Shown here: piece by piece, positions 5,722 through 13,875 of the stretch | How positions within the stretch are numbered: position 1 is the first letter of the stretch | Layout: each line of letters starts with the position of its first letter | NCBI GenBank assembly: GCA_041675165.1 | Contig: JBAYUI010000016.1 | Coordinates: 1-25,444 of the forward strand | Length of the DNA: 25,444 bases | Source: CAIKZD01 sp041675165 | GTDB lineage: Bacteria; Patescibacteriota; Minisyncoccia; Moranbacterales; UBA2206 | Reading direction: 5' to 3' | Position numbers and translations under genes: made by a program | The notes under the pieces: model-generated | What the model was told of the DNA's origin: nothing | The model's input: only the letters and a program-made list of their open reading frames with translations | Databases searched by the model: none

Positions 5722-6876
5722 ATGAGAATTGGAATCGACGCGCGCTTCTATGGTCCGATCGGCAAGGGACTGGGGCGCTATACCCAAAAACTTATAGAAA
5801 ATATGGAAAAAATTTCCGCCCAAGCCGGACCTGCTAGCGGCGGAAAAAATCAGTATTTCGTATTCTTGAAAAAAGAAAATTTTGACGAGTATCAACCGCA
5901 GAACGAAAATTTCCAAAAAGTTTTGGCTGATTTCAAGTGGTACGGTTTCGCCGAGCAGCTGAAATTTCCGCGACTTTTGAAAAAATATGAATTAGACTTG
6001 GTGCACTTCCCGCATTTCAACGTGCCCATTTTTTATTTCGGGAAATTTATCGTGACTATCCATGATTTGATCTTGCTCAATTTTCCGACAATCCGGAGTT
6101 CTACTCTTTCACCGATCCTGTATTGGCTGAAATTTACGGCTTACAAGATGGTCATCAGTTCCGCCGTCCATCGGTCCTGCCGTATCATTGCTGTTTCCAA
6201 TTTTACGAAAAAAGATATCCTGAAAAACTATCCGAGAATTCCGGAAGAGAAAGTAGTGGTGACTTACGAGGCCTGTGATGACTATTGTCTGTTCAATTTC
6301 AGGAAAGACGATAAGATTTTGCCGCGTTACGGGATTTCCAAGCCGTATCTGCTTTATGTCGGCAATGTTTATCCGCATAAGAATCCGGAACGGCTGGTTA
6401 TGGCGATGAAAAAGATCGAAAAGGAGAATGAATGTCTGAGATTGGTTTTTGTAGGTGGCAAAGATTATTTTTATGAAAGACTGCGTGCTTTGGTGAAAGA
6501 GGATAAGATTGGTAATATCGTATTTGCGGGATTCGTGCCGGATTATGATCTGGACGCGCTTTTCCGGAACGCCTTGGCTTATGTTCGACCGTCCTTACAT
6601 GAAGGTTTTGAACTGCCGGGGTTGGAAGCGATGTCGCGCGGCGTGCCGGTGTTGGTTTCCGATTATCCTTGTTCACGGGAAATTTTGGGGGAGAGCGCCT
6701 CGTATTTTGACGGAAAAGATGTGAAAAGTATTGCGGATGCCATAAGAAATATCTCCACGGATGAAATTTTGCGTCAGGAACTGATAAGGAAAGGATATGA
6801 ACAGGCGAAGAAATACAGCTGGAAAAAGATGGCCGAAGAAACACGTTCGCTTTATGGAAAAATAAAAATGCGATGA
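5722..6876 (+). CDS. GT4-family glycosyltransferase
   Basis: GT-B glycosyltransferase of 384 residues. The start is placed at ATG 5722 because MRIGIDARFYGPIGKGLGRY is the exact family N-terminus; the 18 codons upstream to ATG 5668 lie in repeat sequence. HFPHFNVPI and TIHDLILL mark the N-terminal Rossmann domain, YVGNVYPHKNP (about residue 213) opens the C-terminal domain, and HEGFELPGLEAMSRGVPVL carries the E-x7-E donor-binding site. Relative to relatives such as the gene at 1884, residues about 31-42 (AQAGPASGG segment) form an extra loop, encoded by a hairpin-forming insertion. The stop codon overlaps the next ATG in an ATGA arrangement (6873-6876), so the two proteins are translationally coupled. 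It likely acts in surface polysaccharide or glycolipid assembly; the sugar is unknown. Confidence 0.92.
   Translation: MRIGIDARFYGPIGKGLGRYTQKLIENMEKISAQAGPASGGKNQYFVFLKKENFDEYQPQNENFQKVLADFKWYGFAEQLKFPRLLKKYELDLVHFPHFNVPIFYFGKFIVTIHDLILLNFPTIRSSTLSPILYWLKFTAYKMVISSAVHRSCRIIAVSNFTKKDILKNYPRIPEEKVVVTYEACDDYCLFNFRKDDKILPRYGISKPYLLYVGNVYPHKNPERLVMAMKKIEKENECLRLVFVGGKDYFYERLRALVKEDKIGNIVFAGFVPDYDLDALFRNALAYVRPSLHEGFELPGLEAMSRGVPVLVSDYPCSREILGESASYFDGKDVKSIADAIRNISTDEILRQELIRKGYEQAKKYSWKKMAEETRSLYGKIKMR
5813..5846. repeat. In-frame inverted repeat inside glycosyltransferase gene
   Basis: TTTCCGCC (5813-5820) and GGCGGAAA (5839-5846) are perfect 8-nt inverted complements around an 18-nt GC-rich loop. 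It encodes a Ser/Ala/Gly/Pro-rich loop not seen in the paralogous enzyme at 1884, where the same position goes directly from the first helix to the next strand. The composition suggests an inserted small palindromic element. Confidence 0.6.
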
Positions 6877-9230
6877 CAGAGCGAAAAAAAATATTGCCGC
6901 AGATGTTCGATGTCCGGCCGGTCAATGGAACCGGAGATTTGGATGTGGAGAAGATACAGAAGATGGAAAAGATCGTGACACTCGTAAAACAGGAGAAAGA
7001 AGATGCTAGACGGATCAAAACGGTTCCTTTGCGAAAAGCGGAGAGGAAGCCGAAGAATTTCTGCGGGCGTTTTGAGATGGTGAAACCTGTTGTGATTGAA
7101 TATGATCGGAAAGAGAAGGAGGCGGAAAAAGAGCGTTGGGAAAAGTTTCTGGCGGAAGAAGCTCGTAAGGATAAGGAAGAAAGGGAGGAAGGATCACGCA
7201 TCGCAGCTTTCCACGAAAGACTGGAAAGATTTGAGCGGAGAAAAAAAAAGCAGCGCATATTTTTGCGAGGTGCTATCGCTTTGGCGGTTGTCGCTGTCTT
7301 TGTGATTATTGCTAACGCCGCGATGCGCGGACTGGAAATCAAGCGGAACGGTCTGGCTGATTCTCAAACAGCTATCGTGGAAATGTTGGCTGCCAAGGAC
7401 AGTATGAAATCAGGCGACTTTGAAAAAGCCTATGCCCAGTTCAATGGTGCCAATGAAAAACTGGACAAGCTATCCGCCCAGTTTGATGGCATGGGACGCG
7501 TCTTGGTTTCCGCCACTAAATATGTGCCATACCTGTCAAAAGTCTCTTCCGGGAGCCACTTAATATCGGCCGCGGAGAGCGTTTCTAATGTAGGGGTCAT
7601 CATTTCTGATATGCTCAGGAATATGGATACGGCGGTTGCTGGGAGAGATCAGGGAAGTTCCATCTCATATTTGAAAATTTTCCGTGACAATGAAGATAAT
7701 TTGAAACGGATGGCGGCGCTTCTGGACAGCGCTCAAAAAGATCTGGATAGTGTCAATCTGGATGATATCCCAGAAGAGAATAGGAGTAAATTTATCGAGA
7801 TGAAGCGATCTCTGCCGGAAGTCAATAGCGCTTTGGCAGCTTTTTTGGGGGAAGAAAAACTTTTCAGTGATATTTTGGGCGGCAATGGACCGAGGAAATA
7901 TCTATTCCTTTTTCAGAATAACCAAGAAATCCGTGCGACGGGCGGATTCATCGGCAGTTATGGCCTCCTGGACATTTTTGACGGCCGAGTGCGGAAATTT
8001 TTCATTGATGGCATTTTCAATCCGGACGGACAATTGCAGACCAGAATAGTTCCGCCCGCGCCTATCCAAAAAATCAGTGCGAATTGGAGCTTGCATGATT
8101 CCAATTGGTTTCCTGATTTTCCCACCAGTGCCGAGAAGGCCGCGTGGTTCTATGAAAAAGCGGGCGGTCCGACGGTGGACGGCGTGATTACGATGACGCC
8201 GACAGTGATGCAGAAGCTCTTGGAAGTGACCGGCCCGATCGAGATGCCGGAATACGGCATTACGGTGGATAAGGATAATTTCATCAGAGAGATCCAGTAT
8301 CAGGTGGAAGTGGATTATGACAAAAAACTTAATGCGCCGAAAAAAATTCTGGGAGATTTGGCGCCGAAAATTCTGGATAGGATACTTAATATGAAAGATT
8401 TTTCAGAACTGTCAAAAGCGTTGAATGTGATGCTGGAAAGTCTCAATGAGAAACAGATCCTTATCTATTCCAAGAATCCCGACATTGAAAAAGTCTTGTC
8501 CGCTAACGGTTGGTCCGGAGAAATCTTGAACACGCCCAAGGATTATCTGAGTGTCATAAACACCAATGTCAACGGCTTCAAAACTGACGGAGTGGTGGAT
8601 GAAGAAATTTCCCATAAGGCCGAGATCCGTCCGGATGGAAGCGTGGTTGACACCTTGACGGTTGTTCGTCATCATAATGGAGGCGACACTCCTTACGAAT
8701 GGTGGAACAAAGTCAGCTCTGACTATATGCGCGTCTATGTGCCGAAAGGTTCTCAACTTCTCCGCGCTGAAGGACAGACCCGCGAAATCGATTCTCCGCC
8801 GCTGGACTATAAGGCTTTGGGGTATGTGTATGATCCACAGGTGCAAAAAGAGGCGGAAGGGATGAGAACAGACCCTGATTCTGGGACGACGATCTATGAT
8901 GACGGCGAAAAGACAGTTTTTGCCAATTGGGTCTATGTCAGTCCGAAAGAAACAGTAACGATCAAATATGTCTACATTTTGCCTTTCAAGATGACTTTGG
9001 ACGCGCTGCATCTGAGCGATACATATTCTCTTTTGACGCAGAAACAATCCGGCAGTCGTGGCAGCGGATATTCCAGTGAGATCGATTACCCATCTTCATA
9101 TAAGACCCTCTGGCAATCTCCTGATCTTGGAGCAGTTCGGGCCGATGATTTGCCGGATGGTGAAGCAGGACTTAGGATGGAAACTGATCTGAAAACAGAT
9201 AAATTTAGCGGGATAGCTTTTACGCAATAA
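6873..9230 (+). CDS. DUF4012 membrane protein
   Basis: A 785-residue protein with a long charged N-terminal cytoplasmic region (about 1-128, rich in Lys/Glu and probably coiled-coil from 65), one membrane helix at about 129-150, and a large outside domain. The DUF4012 signature is clear: KYLFLFQNNQEIRATGGFIG at about residues 343-362, followed by the SNWFPDFPTSAE region and a GVITMTPTVMQKLLEVTGPI stretch. DUF4012 proteins are common in CPR and Gram-positive bacteria next to glycosyltransferases; their biochemical role is unknown to me. It overlaps the upstream glycosyltransferase stop by 4 nt and is followed after 7 nt by murJ, so an envelope-assembly operon is likely. The N-terminal basic/acidic region is longer than needed for membrane insertion and could bind a cytoplasmic partner. 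Confidence 0.85.
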   Translation: MTERKKILPQMFDVRPVNGTGDLDVEKIQKMEKIVTLVKQEKEDARRIKTVPLRKAERKPKNFCGRFEMVKPVVIEYDRKEKEAEKERWEKFLAEEARKDKEEREEGSRIAAFHERLERFERRKKKQRIFLRGAIALAVVAVFVIIANAAMRGLEIKRNGLADSQTAIVEMLAAKDSMKSGDFEKAYAQFNGANEKLDKLSAQFDGMGRVLVSATKYVPYLSKVSSGSHLISAAESVSNVGVIISDMLRNMDTAVAGRDQGSSISYLKIFRDNEDNLKRMAALLDSAQKDLDSVNLDDIPEENRSKFIEMKRSLPEVNSALAAFLGEEKLFSDILGGNGPRKYLFLFQNNQEIRATGGFIGSYGLLDIFDGRVRKFFIDGIFNPDGQLQTRIVPPAPIQKISANWSLHDSNWFPDFPTSAEKAAWFYEKAGGPTVDGVITMTPTVMQKLLEVTGPIEMPEYGITVDKDNFIREIQYQVEVDYDKKLNAPKKILGDLAPKILDRILNMKDFSELSKALNVMLESLNEKQILIYSKNPDIEKVLSANGWSGEILNTPKDYLSVINTNVNGFKTDGVVDEEISHKAEIRPDGSVVDTLTVVRHHNGGDTPYEWWNKVSSDYMRVYVPKGSQLLRAEGQTREIDSPPLDYKALGYVYDPQVQKEAEGMRTDPDSGTTIYDDGEKTVFANWVYVSPKETVTIKYVYILPFKMTLDALHLSDTYSLLTQKQSGSRGSGYSSEIDYPSSYKTLWQSPDLGAVRADDLPDGEAGLRMETDLKTDKFSGIAFTQ

Positions 9231-9237
9231 CAAGATT

Positions 9238-10875
9238 ATGATCAAAAAAATTCTTAAACTGAATGATCACATTTCCGGTTCGGTCATTTCGGCCGCGTTC
9301 CTGATCACCATTACGGGACTAGTCAGTCGCGTGTTGGGTCTTTTCCGCGATCGACTTCTCGCTTCCACTTTCGGAGCGGGGGACACGCTAGACGTCTACT
9401 ATGCCGCTTTCCGCGTACCGGACCTGATCTATAATCTGCTCATTGTGGGTGCGCTTTCTTCCGCTTTCATTCCGGTGTTTGCGGCGCTTCTCAGTAATGA
9501 CAAGGAAGAAGAAGCGTGGGAGATGGCGCGGGGCATCATGAATTTGGCGCTGTGTTTCATCGTTATCCTCTCGGTGATTTTTGCAATCTTCACTCCGTTC
9601 ATTATGAAAGCCCTTACTCCCGGATTTTCTCCCGATAAGTTGGCGCAGGTGGTGGTTTTCACGCGAGTGATGTTTTTGAGTCCGCTCCTACTTGGTATCA
9701 GTGGAATCTTGGGCGGCATCCTGACTTCCTATAAGCGCTTTCTGACTTATTCTTTAGCACCCATCTTCTATAATGTCGGCATAATTTTTGGAATCTTGGT
9801 ACTGGTGAAAATTATGGGGCCGATCGGTCTGGCGTGGAGCGTGGTCTTGGGCGGCTTCTTGCATCTCGTGTCGCAATATCTTTTTGTCGGGCAGCTCGGC
9901 TTCAAGCATAATTGGTCTTTGTTTTCCAGTTTCTCTAATCGCTCGGTGCGGAAAGTCTTCACGCTGATGATTCCGCGCGCGATGGGCATCGCCGTCAATC
10001 AGATTAATCTTTTCGTCATTACGATATTCGCTTCACTTTTGGCCAGCGGTTCCTTGGCTGTTTTCAATTTTGCCCAAAATTTGCAAAGCGTGCCTCTGGG
10101 ATTGGTGGGCATTTCTTTCGCTATGGCAGTTTTCCCGACTCTTTCAAGCCTTTATGCCAAGAAAAAGGATGAAGAATTCATCGCGGCTTTTTCGGAAACA
10201 TTTCGACAGATCATTTTTTTTGTCATTCCTATTAGCGTCCTGATGCTGCTTCTCCGCGCGCAGATCGTGCGGGTGATCCTGGGGGCCGGAAAGTTCGATT
10301 GGGAAGATACCATCCTTACTTTCCAATGCCTGGGAATTTTTTCCCTGAGTCTTTTCGCTCAGAGCGTCACGCCGCTTCTGGCTCGGGCATTTTATGCGAT
10401 GCATAATACCAAGACTCCATTTTACATCGCGCTCATCAGTGAAGCGGTGAATATTTTGGCGGTGGTATTGCTCATCGGCAGATATCAGATCCTCAGTCTG
10501 GCCATCGCTTTTTCTTTGGCGGCTTTGGTGCAGATGTTTCTGCTTCTTTTCGCGTTGCGGATGGAATTTGACAACTTGGACGACCAGAAGATCATAAGTA
10601 GCGTAACTAAGGTCGTATTGGCTACCTTTTTTGCCGGCCTGGCGGTCCAACTTTCCAAATATATGCTGGCCGGTATGGTTGATCTGGAAAGATTCATCGG
10701 AGTCTTTTCTCAACTGGCCGTTTCTGTCTTGGCGGGCGGGGCGATCTTTTTGGCAATTTGCCATTTTATGGAATTGGAAGAATATGTTTGTCTGAAAAAA
10801 TCTTTGAACAGGCGGCTCTTCGGGAAAAAGCAACTCATTTTGGAAGAAGACGCGGGGGAGATCAGTGGAATATAA
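9238..10875 (+). CDS. murJ: Lipid II flippase MurJ (MviN family)
   Basis: Integral membrane protein of 545 residues, about the usual length, with roughly 14 hydrophobic helices. It belongs to the MOP superfamily and flips lipid-linked peptidoglycan precursor (lipid II) across the membrane. The family N-terminus is clear: SRVLGLFRDRLLASTFGAG (about residues 30-48), with conserved arginines that in MurJ face the central cavity, followed by AFRVPDLIYNLLIVGALSSAF. Later segments such as QNLQSVPLGLVGISFAMAVFPTLS (about 281-304) and ARAFYAMHNTKTPFYIAL (about 383-400) are also diagnostic. The ATG at 9238 follows the DUF4012 stop by 7 nt. Operon position with glycosyltransferases raises the alternative that it flips another lipid-linked glycan, but MurJ is the best call. 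Confidence 0.93.
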   Translation: MIKKILKLNDHISGSVISAAFLITITGLVSRVLGLFRDRLLASTFGAGDTLDVYYAAFRVPDLIYNLLIVGALSSAFIPVFAALLSNDKEEEAWEMARGIMNLALCFIVILSVIFAIFTPFIMKALTPGFSPDKLAQVVVFTRVMFLSPLLLGISGILGGILTSYKRFLTYSLAPIFYNVGIIFGILVLVKIMGPIGLAWSVVLGGFLHLVSQYLFVGQLGFKHNWSLFSSFSNRSVRKVFTLMIPRAMGIAVNQINLFVITIFASLLASGSLAVFNFAQNLQSVPLGLVGISFAMAVFPTLSSLYAKKKDEEFIAAFSETFRQIIFFVIPISVLMLLLRAQIVRVILGAGKFDWEDTILTFQCLGIFSLSLFAQSVTPLLARAFYAMHNTKTPFYIALISEAVNILAVVLLIGRYQILSLAIAFSLAALVQMFLLLFALRMEFDNLDDQKIISSVTKVVLATFFAGLAVQLSKYMLAGMVDLERFIGVFSQLAVSVLAGGAIFLAICHFMELEEYVCLKKSLNRRLFGKKQLILEEDAGEISGI

Positions 10876-10884
10876 AAAAACCAT

Positions 10885-11697
10885 ATGCAGATCGTCTTAA
10901 TAATCATATTGCTATATTTGGTCGCTTTTTTCCTGTGGCTTTTGTCGCAAGAACCCAAGAATGACCGTCATTGGGAAAAAGGTCAAGAAAAATTAGCTAG
11001 GATAAAGATCCGAGGCGCTGAAGTAACGGTGGAAAATTTCAGGGACTTCGATTGGCAAGTTGACAATACGGCCGGCGGCACCTATAAGAGAGAAAAATTC
11101 GATCTGGAAAAATTGCAAGGTGTGGATGTCATTATTTCCCACTTCTCTCCATTTGAAGGTCTGGCGCATACCCTTTTGAGTTTCCGTTTCTCCGACAAGA
11201 AAAATCTGGCGGTTTCAGTGGAAACGCGGAAAGTCAGCGGGGAAGAACCTTTTTCCATAAAAGGCTGGTTGTTTTCAAGGAGATTTGAATTGATTTATGT
11301 TGTCGGCAGTGAAAAAGATATCTTAGGCGTACGCACAGGCGTGAGGAAAGAACGGGTCTATCTCTATCCGACTGTCGCGACGCCCCGGAAAGCCAAAGAA
11401 CTTTTCCTATTGCTGGCCAAAGATATCAATAATCTCTATGCCAACCCGACTTTCTATAATACTTTTCTCAATAATTGCACCAATGCTCTGACGCGCCGCG
11501 TGGAAGATATCTCCGAGATAAAATTTCCCTTGACGTACAAAACTATCTTGCCTGGGTATATTGATGAGATATTATACAAAATAAAATTGATTCCCTGTGA
11601 CAAACCTTTCGCGGAAATAAAAAAATATTATCGCATAGATAATGACAAGGTCGACAGGAATAATGTTGATTATTCGGAGCAGTTGAGAAAAAAATGA
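10885..11697 (+). CDS. Membrane-anchored DUF4105 (Lnb N-terminal-like) protein
   Basis: A 270-residue protein with one N-terminal hydrophobic helix (residues about 2-21) and an outside domain resembling DUF4105, the domain found at the N-terminus of Bacteroides Lnb lacto-N-biosidase and in many envelope proteins. Matching features are AHTLLSFRFSDKKNLAVSVE (about 92-111), the FELIYVVGSEKDILGVRTG segment, LYPTVATPRKAKELF, and YNTFLNNCTNALTRRV (about 191-206) with its conserved Asn-Cys-Thr. The single Cys in NNCTN together with the upstream SHFSPFEGLAHT suggests a papain-like or NlpC-like fold, which is an inference. It follows murJ by 9 nt, so it is probably the last gene of the envelope operon, and a terminator lies 33 nt after its stop. 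Function unknown. Confidence 0.72.
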   Translation: MQIVLIIILLYLVAFFLWLLSQEPKNDRHWEKGQEKLARIKIRGAEVTVENFRDFDWQVDNTAGGTYKREKFDLEKLQGVDVIISHFSPFEGLAHTLLSFRFSDKKNLAVSVETRKVSGEEPFSIKGWLFSRRFELIYVVGSEKDILGVRTGVRKERVYLYPTVATPRKAKELFLLLAKDINNLYANPTFYNTFLNNCTNALTRRVEDISEIKFPLTYKTILPGYIDEILYKIKLIPCDKPFAEIKKYYRIDNDKVDRNNVDYSEQLRKK

Positions 11698-11730
11698 TCG
11701 GCTATAATTTATATCATAGGACGCATACGC

Positions 11731-11761
11731 AAATACCCTCGAGGAGGGATTTTATTTTTTT
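11731..11761 (+). terminator. Intrinsic terminator of the envelope operon
   Basis: CCCTC (11736-11740), loop GAG, GAGGG (11744-11748), with flanking A/T pairs and then TTTTATTTTTTT. Short but GC-rich stem followed by a long T-rich tract, located between the DUF4105 gene and lepA. Confidence 0.65.
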
Positions 11762-11778
11762 AGGAAAGCATTGATTAT

Positions 11779-11807
11779 TTGGTGTTTTTAGGCTAAGCTA
11801 CTATAAG
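11779..11807 (+). promoter_or_regulatory. Putative sigma70-type promoter of lepA
   Basis: TTGGTG (11779-11784), 17-nt spacer, TATAAG (11802-11807). The predicted start near 11814 gives a leader of about 18 nt with a weak Shine-Dalgarno (GTAGGA) before ATG 11832. Confidence 0.55.
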
Positions 11808-11831
11808 TAATGCTAATTCAGTAGGATTTTT

Positions 11832-13715
11832 ATGAAAAATATCAGGAATTTTTGTATAATTGCCCACATTGATCATGGGAAGTCCACTTTGTCGGATCGC
11901 ATGTTGGAAATGACCGGGACGATTGAGGCGCGAAAAATGAAAGAACAATTGCTGGACACGATGGATCTGGAACGGGAACGGGGTATCACGATAAAAATGC
12001 AGCCGGTGCGGATGAATTATCAACCCCTCCGTCCCGATTACGGGACACCTCCCCTGAGTACAGGGGAGGGGGAATACATTTTGAATCTGATTGACACGCC
12101 GGGGCATGTGGATTTCGGTTACGAAGTTTCGCGTAGTTTGGCGGCCGTGGATGGCGCGGTTTTACTGGTGGACGCCACCAAAGGCGTACAGGCGCAGACG
12201 CTGGCCAATCTCTATCAGGCCTTGGAACATAATTTGGAAATCATTCCAGTGGTCAATAAGATCGATTTGCCCAATGCTAATGTGGAAAAAACGAAAAAAG
12301 AAATCGTGCATCTTTTGGGTTGCGCGGAAGAAGAAATTTTGGAAGTGTCCGGTAAGACCGGTATGGGCGTGGGAGAATTACTAGAGAGAATTGTGAAGAT
12401 CATTCCGCCGCCGATCGGTGATCCGCAAAAGCCGCTCAAGGCTTTGATTTTTGATTCAAAATATGACACATACAAAGGCGTCTTGGCCTATGTGCGAATT
12501 TTTGACGGTGAGATTTCGGCTGATGAAAAAATCAGAATGATGATCGGGCAGACTGACAGTGATGTCATTGAGGTGGGCAATTTCAAGCCACAGCTGGTGA
12601 AAGCGGAAAAACTTTCGGCGGGGGAAATCGGCTATATCGCCACTGGTCTTAAAAGTGTGGAGCATTGTCGCGTGGGAGACACCATAACGCTGGCGCGAAT
12701 TTCCAATTTCCAATTTCCAATTTCCAATGAAATTCAAAATCCAAATTCCAAAAAACAAATTTATACAGTAGAGCCATTGCCAGGATATAAAAAAGTGCAG
12801 CCGATGGTCTACGCTTCTTTCTATCCGATTGAAGGAGATGACTACAATTTGATGCGGGACTCACTGGATAAGCTCAAACTTAATGACGCGGCTTTTGTTT
12901 TTGAACCGGAGAGTAATACGGCGCTTGGCCGTGGTTTTCGTTGCGGTTTCTTGGGACTCTTACATCTGGAAATCATCCAATCAAGGCTTGAGCGTGAATT
13001 TGCCATCAGTCCGACCATCACTTCTCCCAGCGTGGTCTATCGAGTCAAATTGAGAGAACAAAAAGAGATCATTCAGGTTTATTCGCCCAATGAAATGCCT
13101 GACCCTTCCGTGTTGGAAGAGATTTCCGAACCGTTCGTCAAATTGGAAATTGTGTCGCCGTCGTCATACCTCGGCGCCATCATGGAAGTGATGGGTAACA
13201 CGCGGGCCGAATATCGCGACACGGAATATCTGGACGCTGAACGTATGATTATCAAATTCAGCTGTCCTTTAACCGACGTGGTGACCAATTTGCATGACGA
13301 CTTGAAAAGCGCTTCTTCCGGTTATGCTTCGATGAATTATGAAATCGAAGATTATCGCCCGTATGATCTCATCAAGCTGGATATTTTGGTGGCAGAAGAA
13401 AAGATTGAAGCCTTCTCGCGCATCGTACCGCGAGAAAGCGCCCACTCTGAAGGGAAAAGGATCGTGGAAAAATTGAAAGAAGTCATCCCGCGCCAGAATT
13501 TCCAAGTGGCCGTCCAAGCGGCCATCGGTGGCAAAATCATCGCCCGCGAAACTATCAAGGCTTTCCGAAAAGACGTGATCAGCGGCCTCTATGGTGGCGA
13601 CTTCTCCCGCAAGAAAAAACTTTTGGAAAAACAGAAAAAAGGCAAAAAGAAAATGAAAACCATCGGCCGCGTCAACATCCCCTCAACCGCCTTTTTGTCG
13701 GTGTTGAAGAAATGA
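11832..13715 (+). CDS. lepA: Elongation factor 4 (LepA GTPase)
   Basis: Ribosome-associated translational GTPase (EF4/LepA) that acts on stalled or initiating ribosomes. Motifs in order: G1 AHIDHGKST (about 11-19), the G2 region RERGITIKMQ, G3 DTPGHVDF (about 90-97), G4 NKIDLPNA, then domain II, the EF-G-like III and V domains and the LepA-specific C-terminal domain ending in KKKMKTIGRVNIPSTAFLSVLKK. At 627 residues it is about 28 longer than the usual 600. The excess maps to two in-frame insertions: residues about 64-81, just before G3, made of two perfect hairpins at DNA level; and residues about 290-308, between TITLA and VEPLPGYKK, encoded by tandem heptamers. All catalytic motifs are intact, so the protein should still work. 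It is preceded by its own promoter and terminator, so it is a separate unit. Confidence 0.96.
   Translation: MKNIRNFCIIAHIDHGKSTLSDRMLEMTGTIEARKMKEQLLDTMDLERERGITIKMQPVRMNYQPLRPDYGTPPLSTGEGEYILNLIDTPGHVDFGYEVSRSLAAVDGAVLLVDATKGVQAQTLANLYQALEHNLEIIPVVNKIDLPNANVEKTKKEIVHLLGCAEEEILEVSGKTGMGVGELLERIVKIIPPPIGDPQKPLKALIFDSKYDTYKGVLAYVRIFDGEISADEKIRMMIGQTDSDVIEVGNFKPQLVKAEKLSAGEIGYIATGLKSVEHCRVGDTITLARISNFQFPISNEIQNPNSKKQIYTVEPLPGYKKVQPMVYASFYPIEGDDYNLMRDSLDKLKLNDAAFVFEPESNTALGRGFRCGFLGLLHLEIIQSRLEREFAISPTITSPSVVYRVKLREQKEIIQVYSPNEMPDPSVLEEISEPFVKLEIVSPSSYLGAIMEVMGNTRAEYRDTEYLDAERMIIKFSCPLTDVVTNLHDDLKSASSGYASMNYEIEDYRPYDLIKLDILVAEEKIEAFSRIVPRESAHSEGKRIVEKLKEVIPRQNFQVAVQAAIGGKIIARETIKAFRKDVISGLYGGDFSRKKKLLEKQKKGKKKMKTIGRVNIPSTAFLSVLKK
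12023..12072. repeat. Double-hairpin in-frame insertion in lepA
   Basis: GTCCCG-ATTA-CGGGAC (12031-12046) and CCTCCCCTG-AGTA-CAGGGGAGG (12048-12069) are two adjacent perfect hairpins with 6-bp and 9-bp stems and 4-nt loops. ACCCCTCC at 12023-12030 can also pair with the terminal GGAGGGG. It adds about 16-18 residues (PLRPDYG, TPPLSTGEG) not found between the corresponding LepA motifs, and the frame is kept. The composition is unlike the surrounding gene. Confidence 0.8.
12698..12752. repeat. Heptamer-repeat in-frame insertion in lepA
   Basis: Four perfect tandem copies of AATTTCC (12698-12725) followed by a degenerate A-rich heptamer tract to about 12752. It encodes SNFQFPISNEIQNPN and neighbours, about 20 residues absent from typical LepA between domain II strands. 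One unit is 7 nt, so gain or loss of a single unit would shift the frame. Confidence 0.8.
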
Positions 13716-13719
13716 TATC

Positions 13720-13748
13720 TTGGCGAAATTCCAAAAATTTGCTAAAAT
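13720..13748 (+). promoter_or_regulatory. Promoter of small membrane-peptide gene (leaderless)
   Basis: TTGGCG (13720-13725), 17-nt spacer ending in TGC, then TAAAAT (13743-13748). The extended -10 TG precedes the box. The first ATG (13756) is only 7 nt after the -10 box, at about the expected transcription start, so the mRNA may be leaderless. Confidence 0.6.
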
Positions 13749-13755
13749 ACCCAGT

Positions 13756-13869
13756 ATGAGAACGAGAAAAAGTCATAAGCGATTTGCGCGGGTTTGGCTG
13801 GTGATCACCATCATTGCGGTTTTTGCTATGGTGGCTTTTTCGCTGGCCCCGATGCTGGCTTATAAATAA
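13756..13869 (+). CDS. 37-residue single-pass membrane peptide
   Basis: Short gene below usual ORF-length cut-offs: MRTRKSHKRFARVW, then a hydrophobic helix (about residues 14-33), then LAYK and a TAA stop at 13867-13869. The basic N-terminus predicts it stays inside with the short C-terminus outside. It has a promoter match immediately upstream and is followed 6 nt later by the DivIC-like gene, so both are likely co-transcribed. I do not recognise a family. Its place upstream of a cell-division protein suggests, but does not prove, a role in division or envelope work. It could also be a non-functional frame; the promoter placement and clean composition favour it being real. Confidence 0.55.
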   Translation: MRTRKSHKRFARVWLVITIIAVFAMVAFSLAPMLAYK

Positions 13870-13875
13870 ACAAAA

